Shown here piece by piece: positions 38,807 to 47,093 of a stretch of 64,000 bases of DNA. This DNA is from Verrucomicrobiota bacterium (lineage in GTDB: Bacteria; Verrucomicrobiota; Kiritimatiellia; UBA8416; JABMPJ01). The notes under the pieces were generated by a model that ran no database searches, was not told the origin of the DNA, and was given only the letters and a program-made list of their open reading frames with translations. The translations under genes and the position numbers were made by a program. Position 1 is the first letter of the stretch. Each line of letters opens with the position of its first letter. The stretch lies in NCBI GenBank assembly GCA_018648805.1, contig JABGQM010000002.1, positions 62,001 to 126,000 of the forward strand. The letters are read 5' to 3'.

Positions 38807-39727
38807 ATGGCAGCACGACAAGGTGGATTGGGACGAGGACTGGGCGCATTGATTCGGGATGGCGTGGACCCCGCCCCACCGCCGCCGGCACAACCTGTCG
38901 TGCAGGAGGCCGCCACACCCGGCATCCAGCGCGTGGCCGTGGAGGCCATCACGCCGTGCCCCTTCCAGCCGCGTCGCGCCTTTGATGAAGACGCCCTCGG
39001 CGAGCTAGCCCAGTCGATTCGCCTGCGCGGTGTCCTGCAGCCCCTGCTCGTCCGACGCGTCGGCGATGGCTACGAACTGATGGCCGGCGAACGCCGCCTG
39101 CGCGCCTCGATCCAGGCCGAACTGGCCGATGTGCCCGTTATTGTTATGGAGGCTGCCGACGAGGAAGCGCTCGAGGTCGCCCTGGTCGAGAACCTGCAGC
39201 GTGAAGACCTCAACATTGTCGAGATCGCGGATGGCTACCAGCTCCTGCTCGATCGCTTTGCGCTGACGCACGAGCAGGTCGCTGATCGTGTTGGCTGCTC
39301 GCGCAGCGCCGTGACCAACGCCCTGCGCATCCGTGAACTGCCCGCGCCAGTCAAGGCCTTGCTGGCTGACGGCCAGATCAGCGCCGGACACGCCAAGCTC
39401 CTGAACGGCCTGGCCATCCCCGAGGAGCAGGTCCAAGTGGCCGAGGCCGCCGCCACCCAGAATCTCTCCGTGCGTGCGCTTGATGAGCTCATCAAGAAAA
39501 TGCAGCGCCCGCCGCGCAAGCCGCGCGCCATGCGCCAGGACATCCCTGCCGATCACGTGGGCCATCTCTCGGATCGCCTGCACAGCCATTTCGGCACCAG
39601 CATACACGTCATCCCCAGCCGTACCTATGCCAATGGCAAGAAGGGCAAGGGCCATATCCAGATTGATTTCTTCTCAAATGAAGACCTCGATCGGATCATC
39701 GAACTGATTGGTCTTGAGATCGACTAG
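38807..39727 (+). CDS. parB: Chromosome-partitioning protein ParB/Spo0J
   Basis: 306 residues. CTP-dependent clamp that loads at parS and works with ParA in origin segregation. N-terminal ParA-interacting peptide GGLGRGLGALI, CTP/ParB box with PFQPRRAFDEDALGELAQSIRLRGVLQPLLVRR and YELMAGERRLRAS, then the DNA-binding HTH (ALTHEQVADRVGCSRSAVTNALRIREL). The C-terminal dimerisation region ends IELIGLEID. parA is not adjacent, and I saw no parS-like TGTTTCACGTGAAACA. Two bactofilin genes lie directly upstream. Confidence 0.95.
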   Translation: MAARQGGLGRGLGALIRDGVDPAPPPPAQPVVQEAATPGIQRVAVEAITPCPFQPRRAFDEDALGELAQSIRLRGVLQPLLVRRVGDGYELMAGERRLRASIQAELADVPVIVMEAADEEALEVALVENLQREDLNIVEIADGYQLLLDRFALTHEQVADRVGCSRSAVTNALRIRELPAPVKALLADGQISAGHAKLLNGLAIPEEQVQVAEAAATQNLSVRALDELIKKMQRPPRKPRAMRQDIPADHVGHLSDRLHSHFGTSIHVIPSRTYANGKKGKGHIQIDFFSNEDLDRIIELIGLEID

Positions 39728-39746
39728 TGCCAAGGGCGGGCAATCT

Positions 39747-39874
39747 GAACATCCAACATCCAACGCCCAACGCTCAACGCCCAAGTGGTTGCCATCCACA
39801 TGCGGCACTGAGTCCTGCACGCCCCCTCTCTCCCCGTTGGAAGTTGGGCGTTGGAAGTTGGGCGTTGGGCGTTG
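39747..39874. repeat. Heptanucleotide inverted-arm repeat cassette (copy 4)
   Basis: Left arm 39747-39788: GAACATC, CAACATC, CAACGCC, CAACGCT, CAACGCC, CAAGTGG. Right arm 39836-39874: GTTG, GAAGTTG, GGCGTTG, GAAGTTG, GGCGTTG, GGCGTTG. Spacer about 47-54 nt. The right arm runs into the likely start of the M28 gene. Confidence 0.85.
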
Positions 39875-40839
39875 ATAAGCGCCTAATCCTGGCTGCCGCA
39901 GTGATCCTCCCGATCATCCTAACCACCGGCTGCCGTAAGTCTCCCCCCCCCGCGCCGCCATCCCTACCGATGCCCGCATCCGTGGATGGTGTGGCGGCGC
40001 TGGATGAGGTTTCACGCTTTGTCGCGCTCGGTCCGCGCGATGCCGGAACGCCCGGCGCGGCGCGTGGTGCGGCCTACCTGCTGGCCCGCCTGCGCGGCAT
40101 CGGCTACCGTCCTCTGCTGGATGCCTTCAGCGAATCGACCCCCCGGGGCCAGGTGGGATTCTCCAACATCATTGGCGTGCCACCCGGCTACGATGGAAGC
40201 AGCATCACCAAGGTGCTACAGAATTCAGCCGGACCGGTGGTGATCCTGCTCTCTCACTACGACACCAAAACAGGGATTTCCGAGACATTTGGCGGGGCCA
40301 ACGATTCCGGATCGAGTACAGGTCTGCTGCTCCACCTGGGCCGTCTGCTGTCCGCGCAGAAGCCGCCGCTGCCGCTGGTCCTGCTCGCCTTTGTGGATGG
40401 CGAGGAGTGCCACACGGCCTACGGAACCAACGACGGCCTGCACGGCAGCCGCCATCTCGCGCAACAGATCGAGAGCTCAGGTCAGGCCGGACGTGTGCAG
40501 GCCGTGATCGTGCTCGATATGATCGGCGACGCCGACCTCAACGTGCGCATCCCCCCCAACACCACGCAAGCGCTACTCGCCGACGCCCTCACGGCAGCCG
40601 AAGCAGAGGGCGTGCGCAAACAGTTCGGCATCTCGAAGAGTCGTATTCTGGACGACCACGTTCCCTTCCTGGAGCGCCGCATACCCGCGATTGACCTGAT
40701 CGATTTTGAGTACGGCTCCGCCCCCGGTCTCAACGATTACTGGCATACCGAGGCCGACACGATGGATAAGCTAAGCGCGGAGAGTCTGGCGACCGTGGGG
40801 CGCGTGGTCCTGCGCATGCTGCAGAATCTGGGCCTTTAG
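39865..40839 (+). CDS. M28-family zinc peptidase / glutaminyl-cyclase-like lipoprotein
   Basis: About 324 residues. A lipoprotein signal (KRLILAAAVILPIILTTGC, lipobox LTTGC) implies export and lipidation. Zinc-site motifs: LSHYDTK, GGANDSGSSTG, AFVDGEECHTAYG, VLDMIGDADLN and DYWHTEADTMDKL. The GEE..YG..GSRHLAQQI arrangement and the late WHT resemble glutaminyl-peptide cyclotransferases as much as aminopeptidases. No ATG fits: a TTG at 39865 lies in the right arm of the heptamer cassette; the frame stays open to 39727 but that stretch encodes repeat-derived residues. Its last 69 nt overlap the convergent nadE end. Confidence 0.8.
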   Translation: MGVDKRLILAAAVILPIILTTGCRKSPPPAPPSLPMPASVDGVAALDEVSRFVALGPRDAGTPGAARGAAYLLARLRGIGYRPLLDAFSESTPRGQVGFSNIIGVPPGYDGSSITKVLQNSAGPVVILLSHYDTKTGISETFGGANDSGSSTGLLLHLGRLLSAQKPPLPLVLLAFVDGEECHTAYGTNDGLHGSRHLAQQIESSGQAGRVQAVIVLDMIGDADLNVRIPPNTTQALLADALTAAEAEGVRKQFGISKSRILDDHVPFLERRIPAIDLIDFEYGSAPGLNDYWHTEADTMDKLSAESLATVGRVVLRMLQNLGL

Positions 40840-42708
40840 CGACGTGTAGGCACGCGTGTAGCGGGGCCCCATCTGCGATTCACGGTGATCAAACCCAAAC
40901 ACGCGGCGCTTGATTCCCAGGATCGGCGGTGCCTGGATCCGCTTGGCCAGGCCCATGCCCTGGTAGAGATTCCACCAGCGCTCGAGATCGGCCACAAAAG
41001 CGGCCGCATCGGGGAACAGGTCGCAGAGCTGGCCCTCATACCCGAGCTGCGCTTCCAACACGCCATCGGCATACCCCTGCAGATTCTCCTCGGGCGTGAC
41101 GCGGTTCCACCACTCGACCCAACTCTGGAAGAGGCGATCATGGTAGGGGTAGAGAAGCGGATCGCCCTGCTGCTGATCCACATCCTGCGCTGCGCTCAAT
41201 TCAGCGGAGGGCACCACGTCGATCGAGCCCTGCGGAATCAGCGGCTGGGGGCTGATGGCATTGAGATGCGTCGCCAACGCGTACACCTCGCCTTTCCACA
41301 GATCCGCGATCGGGGCCAGAAATCCACCCAGATCACCATAGAGCGTGGTGTAGCCGACGGTCGCCTCCGACTTGTTGGCGTTGCAGGTGAAGCCACCGCC
41401 GAAGGCGGCCGCCACGGCGGCCAGAATACGCGACGAGCGGTCGCGTGCCTGCACGTTTTCGAGCATGAACGGCGTCAGCTTCAAGCGCTGCGCCACCTGC
41501 CCGTCCAGGCTGGCGGCCAGCAGGCCATCGACCTGACGTCCCGTCAGGGCCACACTCTCCTCGATCGGAATATCCGCATAGAGACAGCCCAGGTTGCCGG
41601 CCAGCTCGCGGGCCAGGCTACGCGTCGTGTCCGAGTTGTAGCGGCTCGGCATGTTGACCAGCAGCAGCTGATCGGGATTCAGGATACGGCTGTAGAGAGC
41701 GGCCACGACCGCCGAATCGATCCCGCCGGAAGCCCCGACCACCACACGCTCGATGCCGCACAGCTCCAGGAAACGTTTCATCCCGAATTCAAGCGCCGTG
41801 CGCCATTCATCGATACGGTCATGCTGCAGCTCCAACGGCTGACCGAACGTTGCCGCAGGATCCAGGGGAATATCGAGCGTCAAGGCCGCCGCCTCGAACG
41901 GCCCCCCGCAGTCGGTGTGGTGCCCGTGAGCATCATAGACACACGACTGCCCCTCGAACGTGAAGACCGTCTTGCCGTTGTTCTGGATGCCAACCTTATT
42001 GACATACACCAGCGGACGCTTGAGCCGCTGCGCATGCGCCGCGAACACCCGGTTGCGCTTCTGATTTTTATTCTGGGTATAGGGCGAGGCACTGATATTG
42101 ATAAAGAGATCAGCCCCGTTGGCCGCGAGTGCATCCAGCGGCGAGAGCGCATAATCGGTATCCCACGCATCCTCACAGATCAGGCAACCCAGTTTCCCCA
42201 GGCGCGAGGGCACCGGCGTGATCAGAGACGGCAAGGTCTGCCCCCGCTCCAGAGCCAGCTTGCGCAGGTCAAAGAAGTGACGACTATCGTCGAACTCACG
42301 GTAGTTCGGCAGCAGCGCCTTAATCACAAAAGGGGTGTCCGATCCGGCCGGCCCGATGAAGGCACCGTCTTCCGCCACGAACGCGGCGTTGTACTTGCGC
42401 ACGCGGCCGTCTTCGTTATGACGTTGGGGGTCCACCGCCACGTTGCCGAAAACCACCGTCAGGCCCTCGGATGCCGCGCGGATCTCCTCACCGCAGGCCG
42501 TGCACTCGCGCAGAAACGCGTCACGCTCCCACTCGTCGCCGAGCAGGTAACCCGGCACGGCCATCTCGGGAAAGATAAGGAGCGCGATGCCTTCCGACCG
42601 GGCGACACCGATGCGTTCCACCATGAGGGCCGTGTTGTCGCACGGCCGGCCGGGCCGCACCTCGATTTGCTCCAGGCGCGTCCGGATGCTCTGGCGCGGC
42701 GCACTCAT
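40771..42708 (-). CDS. nadE: Glutamine-dependent NAD+ synthetase
   Basis: 645 residues. Converts deamido-NAD to NAD using ammonia from its own glutaminase. The N-terminal nitrilase-like domain has the triad regions FPEMAVPGYLLGD (Glu), KALLPNYREFDD (Lys) and LICEDAWD (Cys). The C-terminal synthetase has the PP-loop VVGASGGIDSAVVAALY and LLVNMPSRYNS, with ANKSEATVGYTTLYGDLGG. Length agrees with the eukaryote-like long NadE type. It overlaps the upstream small gene by ATGA and, at its 3' end, the convergent M28 gene by 69 nt. Confidence 0.95.
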   Translation of the reverse strand: MSAPRQSIRTRLEQIEVRPGRPCDNTALMVERIGVARSEGIALLIFPEMAVPGYLLGDEWERDAFLRECTACGEEIRAASEGLTVVFGNVAVDPQRHNEDGRVRKYNAAFVAEDGAFIGPAGSDTPFVIKALLPNYREFDDSRHFFDLRKLALERGQTLPSLITPVPSRLGKLGCLICEDAWDTDYALSPLDALAANGADLFINISASPYTQNKNQKRNRVFAAHAQRLKRPLVYVNKVGIQNNGKTVFTFEGQSCVYDAHGHHTDCGGPFEAAALTLDIPLDPAATFGQPLELQHDRIDEWRTALEFGMKRFLELCGIERVVVGASGGIDSAVVAALYSRILNPDQLLLVNMPSRYNSDTTRSLARELAGNLGCLYADIPIEESVALTGRQVDGLLAASLDGQVAQRLKLTPFMLENVQARDRSSRILAAVAAAFGGGFTCNANKSEATVGYTTLYGDLGGFLAPIADLWKGEVYALATHLNAISPQPLIPQGSIDVVPSAELSAAQDVDQQQGDPLLYPYHDRLFQSWVEWWNRVTPEENLQGYADGVLEAQLGYEGQLCDLFPDAAAFVADLERWWNLYQGMGLAKRIQAPPILGIKRRVFGFDHRESQMGPRYTRAYTSLKAQILQHAQDHAPHGRQTLRA

Positions 42709-42923
42709 GCTCCGCCGGTCTCCCCACCATCGGACCCGGCCACGGCTTCGCCCTCTGTCTTTCGGGTCAGAAAGCGCGCCCAGCGCGGCGTCGTCTTACC
42801 CGCCATCCCGGCCCAATGCTCCTCTTCAATACGAGAGAGCTTGTGGAAGTACCACCGTAGAATAAAGGCCATGGCCGCTATCGTGCTGACTGCCAAGACC
42901 AAGAGAAGAATGTTCTCAACCAT
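42705..42923 (-). CDS. Small single-pass membrane protein, 72 aa
   Basis: Not a recognised family. One N-terminal transmembrane helix (ENILLLVLAVSTIAAMAFILRWYF) is followed by a basic, then acidic/Gly-rich cytoplasmic tail. Placed between metG and nadE on the same strand, 30 nt after the metG stop, with its TGA overlapping the nadE ATG (ATGA). That coupling and the clean helix argue that it is real. It could be a membrane anchor or accessory subunit, but nothing in sequence tells which. Confidence 0.65.
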   Translation of the reverse strand: MVENILLLVLAVSTIAAMAFILRWYFHKLSRIEEEHWAGMAGKTTPRWARFLTRKTEGEAVAGSDGGETGGA

Positions 42924-42953
42924 GTGTCCACCTTGTCAAACCGGCAGGCGACG

Positions 42954-44897
42954 TCACCCGACACTGCTGCCGGCAGGCATGTCGCCATCAACCGTGATCA
43001 GGCGCAGCTGGTCGCCACTGGAGGCGGCCAGCAGCATGCCATTCGAATCGACCTTGCGAATCGTCGCCGGCTTGAGGTTGGCCACCACCACGATGGTCTT
43101 CCCAACCAGCGCCTCAGGCGCGTAGTGCAGGGCCACACCCGCCACGATCTGGCGCTGTTCCTCGCCCAGATCGATCTGGAGGCGCAGGAGTTTGTCGGCC
43201 CCTTCCACCTTCTCGGCTTCGAGGACGCGGGCCGTCCGCAGCTTCACCTTCGTAAAGTCTGTAAACTCGATCATGGATACACCTTGCGGGGCCGGCTTGG
43301 CGGCTGGTTTTGCCTTCGGCTTGTCCGTTGCCACCGCGGCCTTGTCATTTGATTTGGGCACCTGAATGCGCGGAAAGAGGATCTTCATCTTCTGAATAGG
43401 CGCGCCCGGCTTGAGCAGCCCCCACTCATGCAGATCCGCAAACACCGGGGCCCCGGGCAACAGACCCAGCGCACTGCGCAGCTCCGACATCTTGCCCGGC
43501 ATCACCGGATAGAGCATGCCGCTCACGATGCGCAGCGCCTCCGCGGCGTAGTACAACACCGTGCCCGCGTCCGCGTGCGTGGCTTCATCCTTGGCCAGCG
43601 TCCAGGGCTGACGCACCTCCATGTAACGGTTGGCCTCTCGTACCACGGCCGACAGACCATGCAGCCCCTGGTCGGGCCGCATACGTTCGACCGAGGACAC
43701 CAGCGCCTCGGCAGCCTTGAGTGTCGTGTCACGCAGCAGCGCTTCCGCCTCGCCCGGCTCTTGCGGCGTGGGGATCACGCCATCGAAATAGCTACCGATC
43801 AACTTGGTCACACGACTGAGCATGTTGCCCAGGTCATTCGCCAGGTCCGTATTGTAGCGACGGATAAAGGCCTCCTCCGTGAACGAGGCATCCTGGCCCA
43901 GCGACATCTCGGCCATCAGGAAGTAGCGAAACGCATCCACCCCGTATTGGTCGGCGAACTCCATCGGGTTGACCACGTTGCCAGCGGTCTTGCTCATCTT
44001 GTCGCGTCCCACCAGCCACCAGCCGTGGGCGAAGACCGTCTGTGGCATGGGCAGCCCCATGGCCTTGAGCATGGTCGGCCAGTAGACCGTGTGCGTGGTC
44101 AGGATATCCTTGCCGATCAGGTGGTAGGTGGCCGGCCAGAGCGAGGCAAACTGTTCGTCGTCCGAAAGGTAGCCCGCCGCACTGATATAGTTCACCAGCG
44201 CGTCAAACCAGACATACGTCACAAAGTCCGCATCGAACGGCAGCTCGATCCCCCACCCCATGCGGCTCTTGGGCCGCGAGATGCAGAGATCCGTCAGCTC
44301 TTTGCGCAGGAAACCCAGCGTCTCATTGCGGCGGAAGTCCGGCTGAATGAAGGTCGGATTGGCCTCAATATAGTCGATCAGCCACTGCTGATACTTACTC
44401 ATACGGAAGAAGTAGTTTGGCTCCGTGATGCGTTCCACGGCGCGGCCGCAGCCCGGCTCCGGACAGTTCCCCTCCACGAGATCCTTCTCCGTATAGAACC
44501 GCTCACAGGTCACGCAGTACCAGCCCTCGAACTCGTCGCGGTAGATCTCATCGCGGTCGAACAGCTCCTGCAGGATCTTCTGCACCACCACCTGGTGCCG
44601 CGGTTCGGTCGTGCGGATGAAGTCGTCGTTGGTGACCTCCAGCTTCTGCCACAGCGCCTGGAAGCGTCCCACGGTGTCATCCGCCTGCTGCTGGGGCGTC
44701 ATGCCTGCGGCCTCAGCCGCACGCTGCACTTTCTGGCCATGCTCATCGGTCCCGGTCAGAAACCAGGTCGGTACATTGATCAAGCGGTGATAGCGCGCCA
44801 GCACATCCGCCAGGATCGTCGTATACGCATGTCCAATGTGCGGCTTGTCGTTCACATAGTAGATCGGCGTCGTAATATAGAAATTGTCGTTTTTCAT
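42954..44897 (-). CDS. metG: Methionyl-tRNA synthetase with C-terminal tRNA-binding domain
   Basis: 647 residues. Class I synthetase: HIGH at residues 20-23 (KPHIGHAYT) and the KMSKS-type loop GRDKMSKTAGNV. A zinc knuckle lies in CVTCERFYTEKDLVEGNCPEPGCG. The C-terminal ~110 residues form the EMAP/Trbp111-type OB domain (FTKVKLRTARVLEAEKVEGADKLLRLQIDLG), joined by an Ala/Lys-rich linker. First gene of the metG - small protein - nadE unit, divergent from the lamin-tail gene. Confidence 0.97.
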   Translation of the reverse strand: MKNDNFYITTPIYYVNDKPHIGHAYTTILADVLARYHRLINVPTWFLTGTDEHGQKVQRAAEAAGMTPQQQADDTVGRFQALWQKLEVTNDDFIRTTEPRHQVVVQKILQELFDRDEIYRDEFEGWYCVTCERFYTEKDLVEGNCPEPGCGRAVERITEPNYFFRMSKYQQWLIDYIEANPTFIQPDFRRNETLGFLRKELTDLCISRPKSRMGWGIELPFDADFVTYVWFDALVNYISAAGYLSDDEQFASLWPATYHLIGKDILTTHTVYWPTMLKAMGLPMPQTVFAHGWWLVGRDKMSKTAGNVVNPMEFADQYGVDAFRYFLMAEMSLGQDASFTEEAFIRRYNTDLANDLGNMLSRVTKLIGSYFDGVIPTPQEPGEAEALLRDTTLKAAEALVSSVERMRPDQGLHGLSAVVREANRYMEVRQPWTLAKDEATHADAGTVLYYAAEALRIVSGMLYPVMPGKMSELRSALGLLPGAPVFADLHEWGLLKPGAPIQKMKILFPRIQVPKSNDKAAVATDKPKAKPAAKPAPQGVSMIEFTDFTKVKLRTARVLEAEKVEGADKLLRLQIDLGEEQRQIVAGVALHYAPEALVGKTIVVVANLKPATIRKVDSNGMLLAASSGDQLRLITVDGDMPAGSSVG

Positions 44898-44975
44898 TTT
44901 CCCTCGTCAATACCTGATGCGCTGATACTATAAGGAGCTGAGTCTGATACAACAGGAAAAAGCGGGGGCCCTGCC

Positions 44976-46418
44976 ATGAAAACTCTGTTTGTCTCGCATG
45001 TTTCGTTTTTCGTTGTCGTGCTCTGCGCGTGCGTAACCACAGCGGGAAACCCAACGCTGCTGATTTCAGAGTACAGCGAGGCCTCCAGTGGTTATGACAA
45101 GTATATCGAGATCTACAACCCACTCCCGACGGCCGCAGACCTGTCGCAGTACAAGGTATGGCTCATCCGCAACGGGGGCTCCTGGCCGGAAGTGACTATT
45201 GACTTGGATGGACTGCTAGCTGCGGGCGATGTCTTTGTTGTCGCCAATACAAAGGCTGCACCGGCGATTCGGGTCCATGCTGACCTCCTCACCAGCAAGA
45301 TGGATCACAACGGTAATGATGCCGTCGGACTTGCCGTCACCAACCTGAGTGGCGGATGGATCCTGCTCGACGCCGTGGGCACCGACGGCACCAATGCGCC
45401 GGCCAACGGCTGGGACGTCGCGGGGGTGTCAGAGGCGACAGAGGACCATACGCTTCTGCGCAAGAGCCACGTCCCTGACGGCGAAACCAACTGGTCCACC
45501 TCGGCCGGCACCTCAACCGCAAACTCGGAGTGGACGGTCCTCCCCGATGGCACCACGACCGACCTCGGATTCCACGGCACCGCTCCTGAGTTGCCTCCAT
45601 TCATTGCCATAGATCAGAGCGACATCACCGTCCTGGTCAACTCTCCTGTCACCTACACCATCACCGTGGGCGATTTCAACAACGACACGATTACGTTGAG
45701 CCTCGATACCCCTCCACCCGCCGGCGCCATCTTCACCCCCGCACTGGACCAGGTCGGCAGCCCCATTCTCACCAACACCTTTGATTGGACCCCCGACACC
45801 CCCGGCGACTACACCATCGACTACACCGCCACGGATAATGACGGGACCGTCACATCTACGGTCAACATTCATGTGTCCGGTGTATTGCCACCGCCCGATA
45901 CGTTGTGGATCAACGAGATCCACTATGACAACACGGGGGGGGACACGGACGAAGGAATAGAAGTTGCGGGCCGTGCCGGCACCGACCTGTCGGCCTACCG
46001 CCTGGTACTCTACAATGGCGACGATCAACTGGCCGACGACACTGAGGTGCTCTCAGGCATCCTGTCCGACCAGCAGAGCGGCTACGGCACGGCATGGTAT
46101 GCCAAGTCAGGTATCCAGAACGGATCACCTGATGGCATCGCCCTGATTGAGGTCACGGCCGGACAGACGAATGTGCTCCAGTTCCTAAGCTACGAGGGCG
46201 GTTTTTCCGCGGCCGATGGTCCGGCCAAGGGATTCATCTCCGAAGACGTGAGCATCCAAGAGTACAGCACCACCCCCATCGGCCATTCACTCCAACTCAC
46301 GGGCACGGGCAACGTATACGCCGACTTCACCTGGGCCGGTCCCACCAATCATACCCGTGGTGCCGTCAACCTGAACCAGACGTTCATCCCCGTTCCCACA
46401 TTGCTGATCCTTCGATAA
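44976..46418 (+). CDS. Exported protein with two lamin-tail domains and a short C-terminal motif
   Basis: 480 residues with a signal peptide (hydrophobic VSFFVVVLCACV, cleavage probably after TAG). Two lamin-tail (LTD) type beta-sandwiches: about residues 27-170 (TLLISEYSEASSGYDKYIEIYNP) and 310-465 (LWINEIHYDNTGGDTDEGIEVAG). An Ig/He_PIG-like module lies between them (about 205-305, ending GDYTIDYTATDNDGTVTSTV). Bacterial LTDs are typical of secreted or surface proteins, often with nucleases, but no nuclease domain is seen. It ends FIPVPTLLILR, similar to the protein at 11841. Divergent from metG; nth follows after 12 nt. Confidence 0.85.
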   Translation: MKTLFVSHVSFFVVVLCACVTTAGNPTLLISEYSEASSGYDKYIEIYNPLPTAADLSQYKVWLIRNGGSWPEVTIDLDGLLAAGDVFVVANTKAAPAIRVHADLLTSKMDHNGNDAVGLAVTNLSGGWILLDAVGTDGTNAPANGWDVAGVSEATEDHTLLRKSHVPDGETNWSTSAGTSTANSEWTVLPDGTTTDLGFHGTAPELPPFIAIDQSDITVLVNSPVTYTITVGDFNNDTITLSLDTPPPAGAIFTPALDQVGSPILTNTFDWTPDTPGDYTIDYTATDNDGTVTSTVNIHVSGVLPPPDTLWINEIHYDNTGGDTDEGIEVAGRAGTDLSAYRLVLYNGDDQLADDTEVLSGILSDQQSGYGTAWYAKSGIQNGSPDGIALIEVTAGQTNVLQFLSYEGGFSAADGPAKGFISEDVSIQEYSTTPIGHSLQLTGTGNVYADFTWAGPTNHTRGAVNLNQTFIPVPTLLILR

Positions 46419-46430
46419 GGCTCCCCCACT

Positions 46431-47087
46431 ATGACCCCCAAAGACATTCCCATTGTGAACCGACGGTTGAAGCGCGCCTATGCGGCGCACAAGGCGCCTA
46501 TTGTGGATCTGATCAAGGTGGAGACGGGCGATCCGTTTCGTATTCTCGTGGCCACGATTCTCAGTGCACGCACGAAGGATGAGACCACCAGCGTGGTCTG
46601 CCGGCGGCTCTTCAAGGTGGTCACGCAGCCACACGATTTTGACCAGTTCAGTGAGAAAGAGCTGGAGAAGCTGATTCATCCGATCGGATTCTTCCGCACC
46701 AAGGCCAAGCACCTCAAACAGCTTCCGGCGGTGCTCGACCGTGAGTATGACGGCGTGATACCCGACACAATTGATGGGCTCTGCAAGCTGCCGGGAGTCG
46801 GCCGCAAGACCGCCAATCTGGTCGTGGCCATGGCATTCGAGAAACCGGCCATCTGCGTCGACGTACATGTCCACCGTATCTGCAACCGGCTGGGACTCCT
46901 CAAAACCAAGACGCCCCTTGAGACCGAGATGAAGCTGAGAAACATTCTACCCGAGCGCTACTGGATGACGTGGAATTCGATCCTCGTCTCCTACGGTCAG
47001 GTCACCTGCACCCCCACCAGCCCGCACTGCTCCACGTGCGTCATTCCGGAGCTATGCCCACGCCGGGGCGTGACGCGCAGCCGGTAG
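46431..47087 (+). CDS. nth: Endonuclease III
   Basis: 218 residues. Bifunctional DNA glycosylase/AP lyase for oxidised pyrimidines. Helix-hairpin-helix LPGVGRKTANLVV with catalytic Lys126, catalytic Asp144 in VDVHVHRICNRLG, and a complete 4Fe-4S cluster C-x6-C-x2-C-x5-C at Cys193, 200, 203 and 209. Slightly longer than E. coli Nth (211). Starts 12 nt after the lamin-tail gene; convergent with the histidine kinase gene, 6 nt away. Confidence 0.97.
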   Translation: MTPKDIPIVNRRLKRAYAAHKAPIVDLIKVETGDPFRILVATILSARTKDETTSVVCRRLFKVVTQPHDFDQFSEKELEKLIHPIGFFRTKAKHLKQLPAVLDREYDGVIPDTIDGLCKLPGVGRKTANLVVAMAFEKPAICVDVHVHRICNRLGLLKTKTPLETEMKLRNILPERYWMTWNSILVSYGQVTCTPTSPHCSTCVIPELCPRRGVTRSR

Positions 47088-47093
47088 AAGCCA

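Noticed and set aside
38807..39727. parS sites near parB
   Set aside because: No match or near match to TGTTTCACGTGAAACA was noticed in the region.
40885..43125. Open frame of 746 codons antisense to nadE and metG
   Set aside because: It lies opposite well-supported genes, and its composition (His/Arg/Gln-rich without domains) is what strong GC bias at third codon positions produces on the other strand.
43428..44933. Open frame of 501 codons antisense to metG
   Set aside because: Opposite the catalytic core of metG, with no independent start signal.
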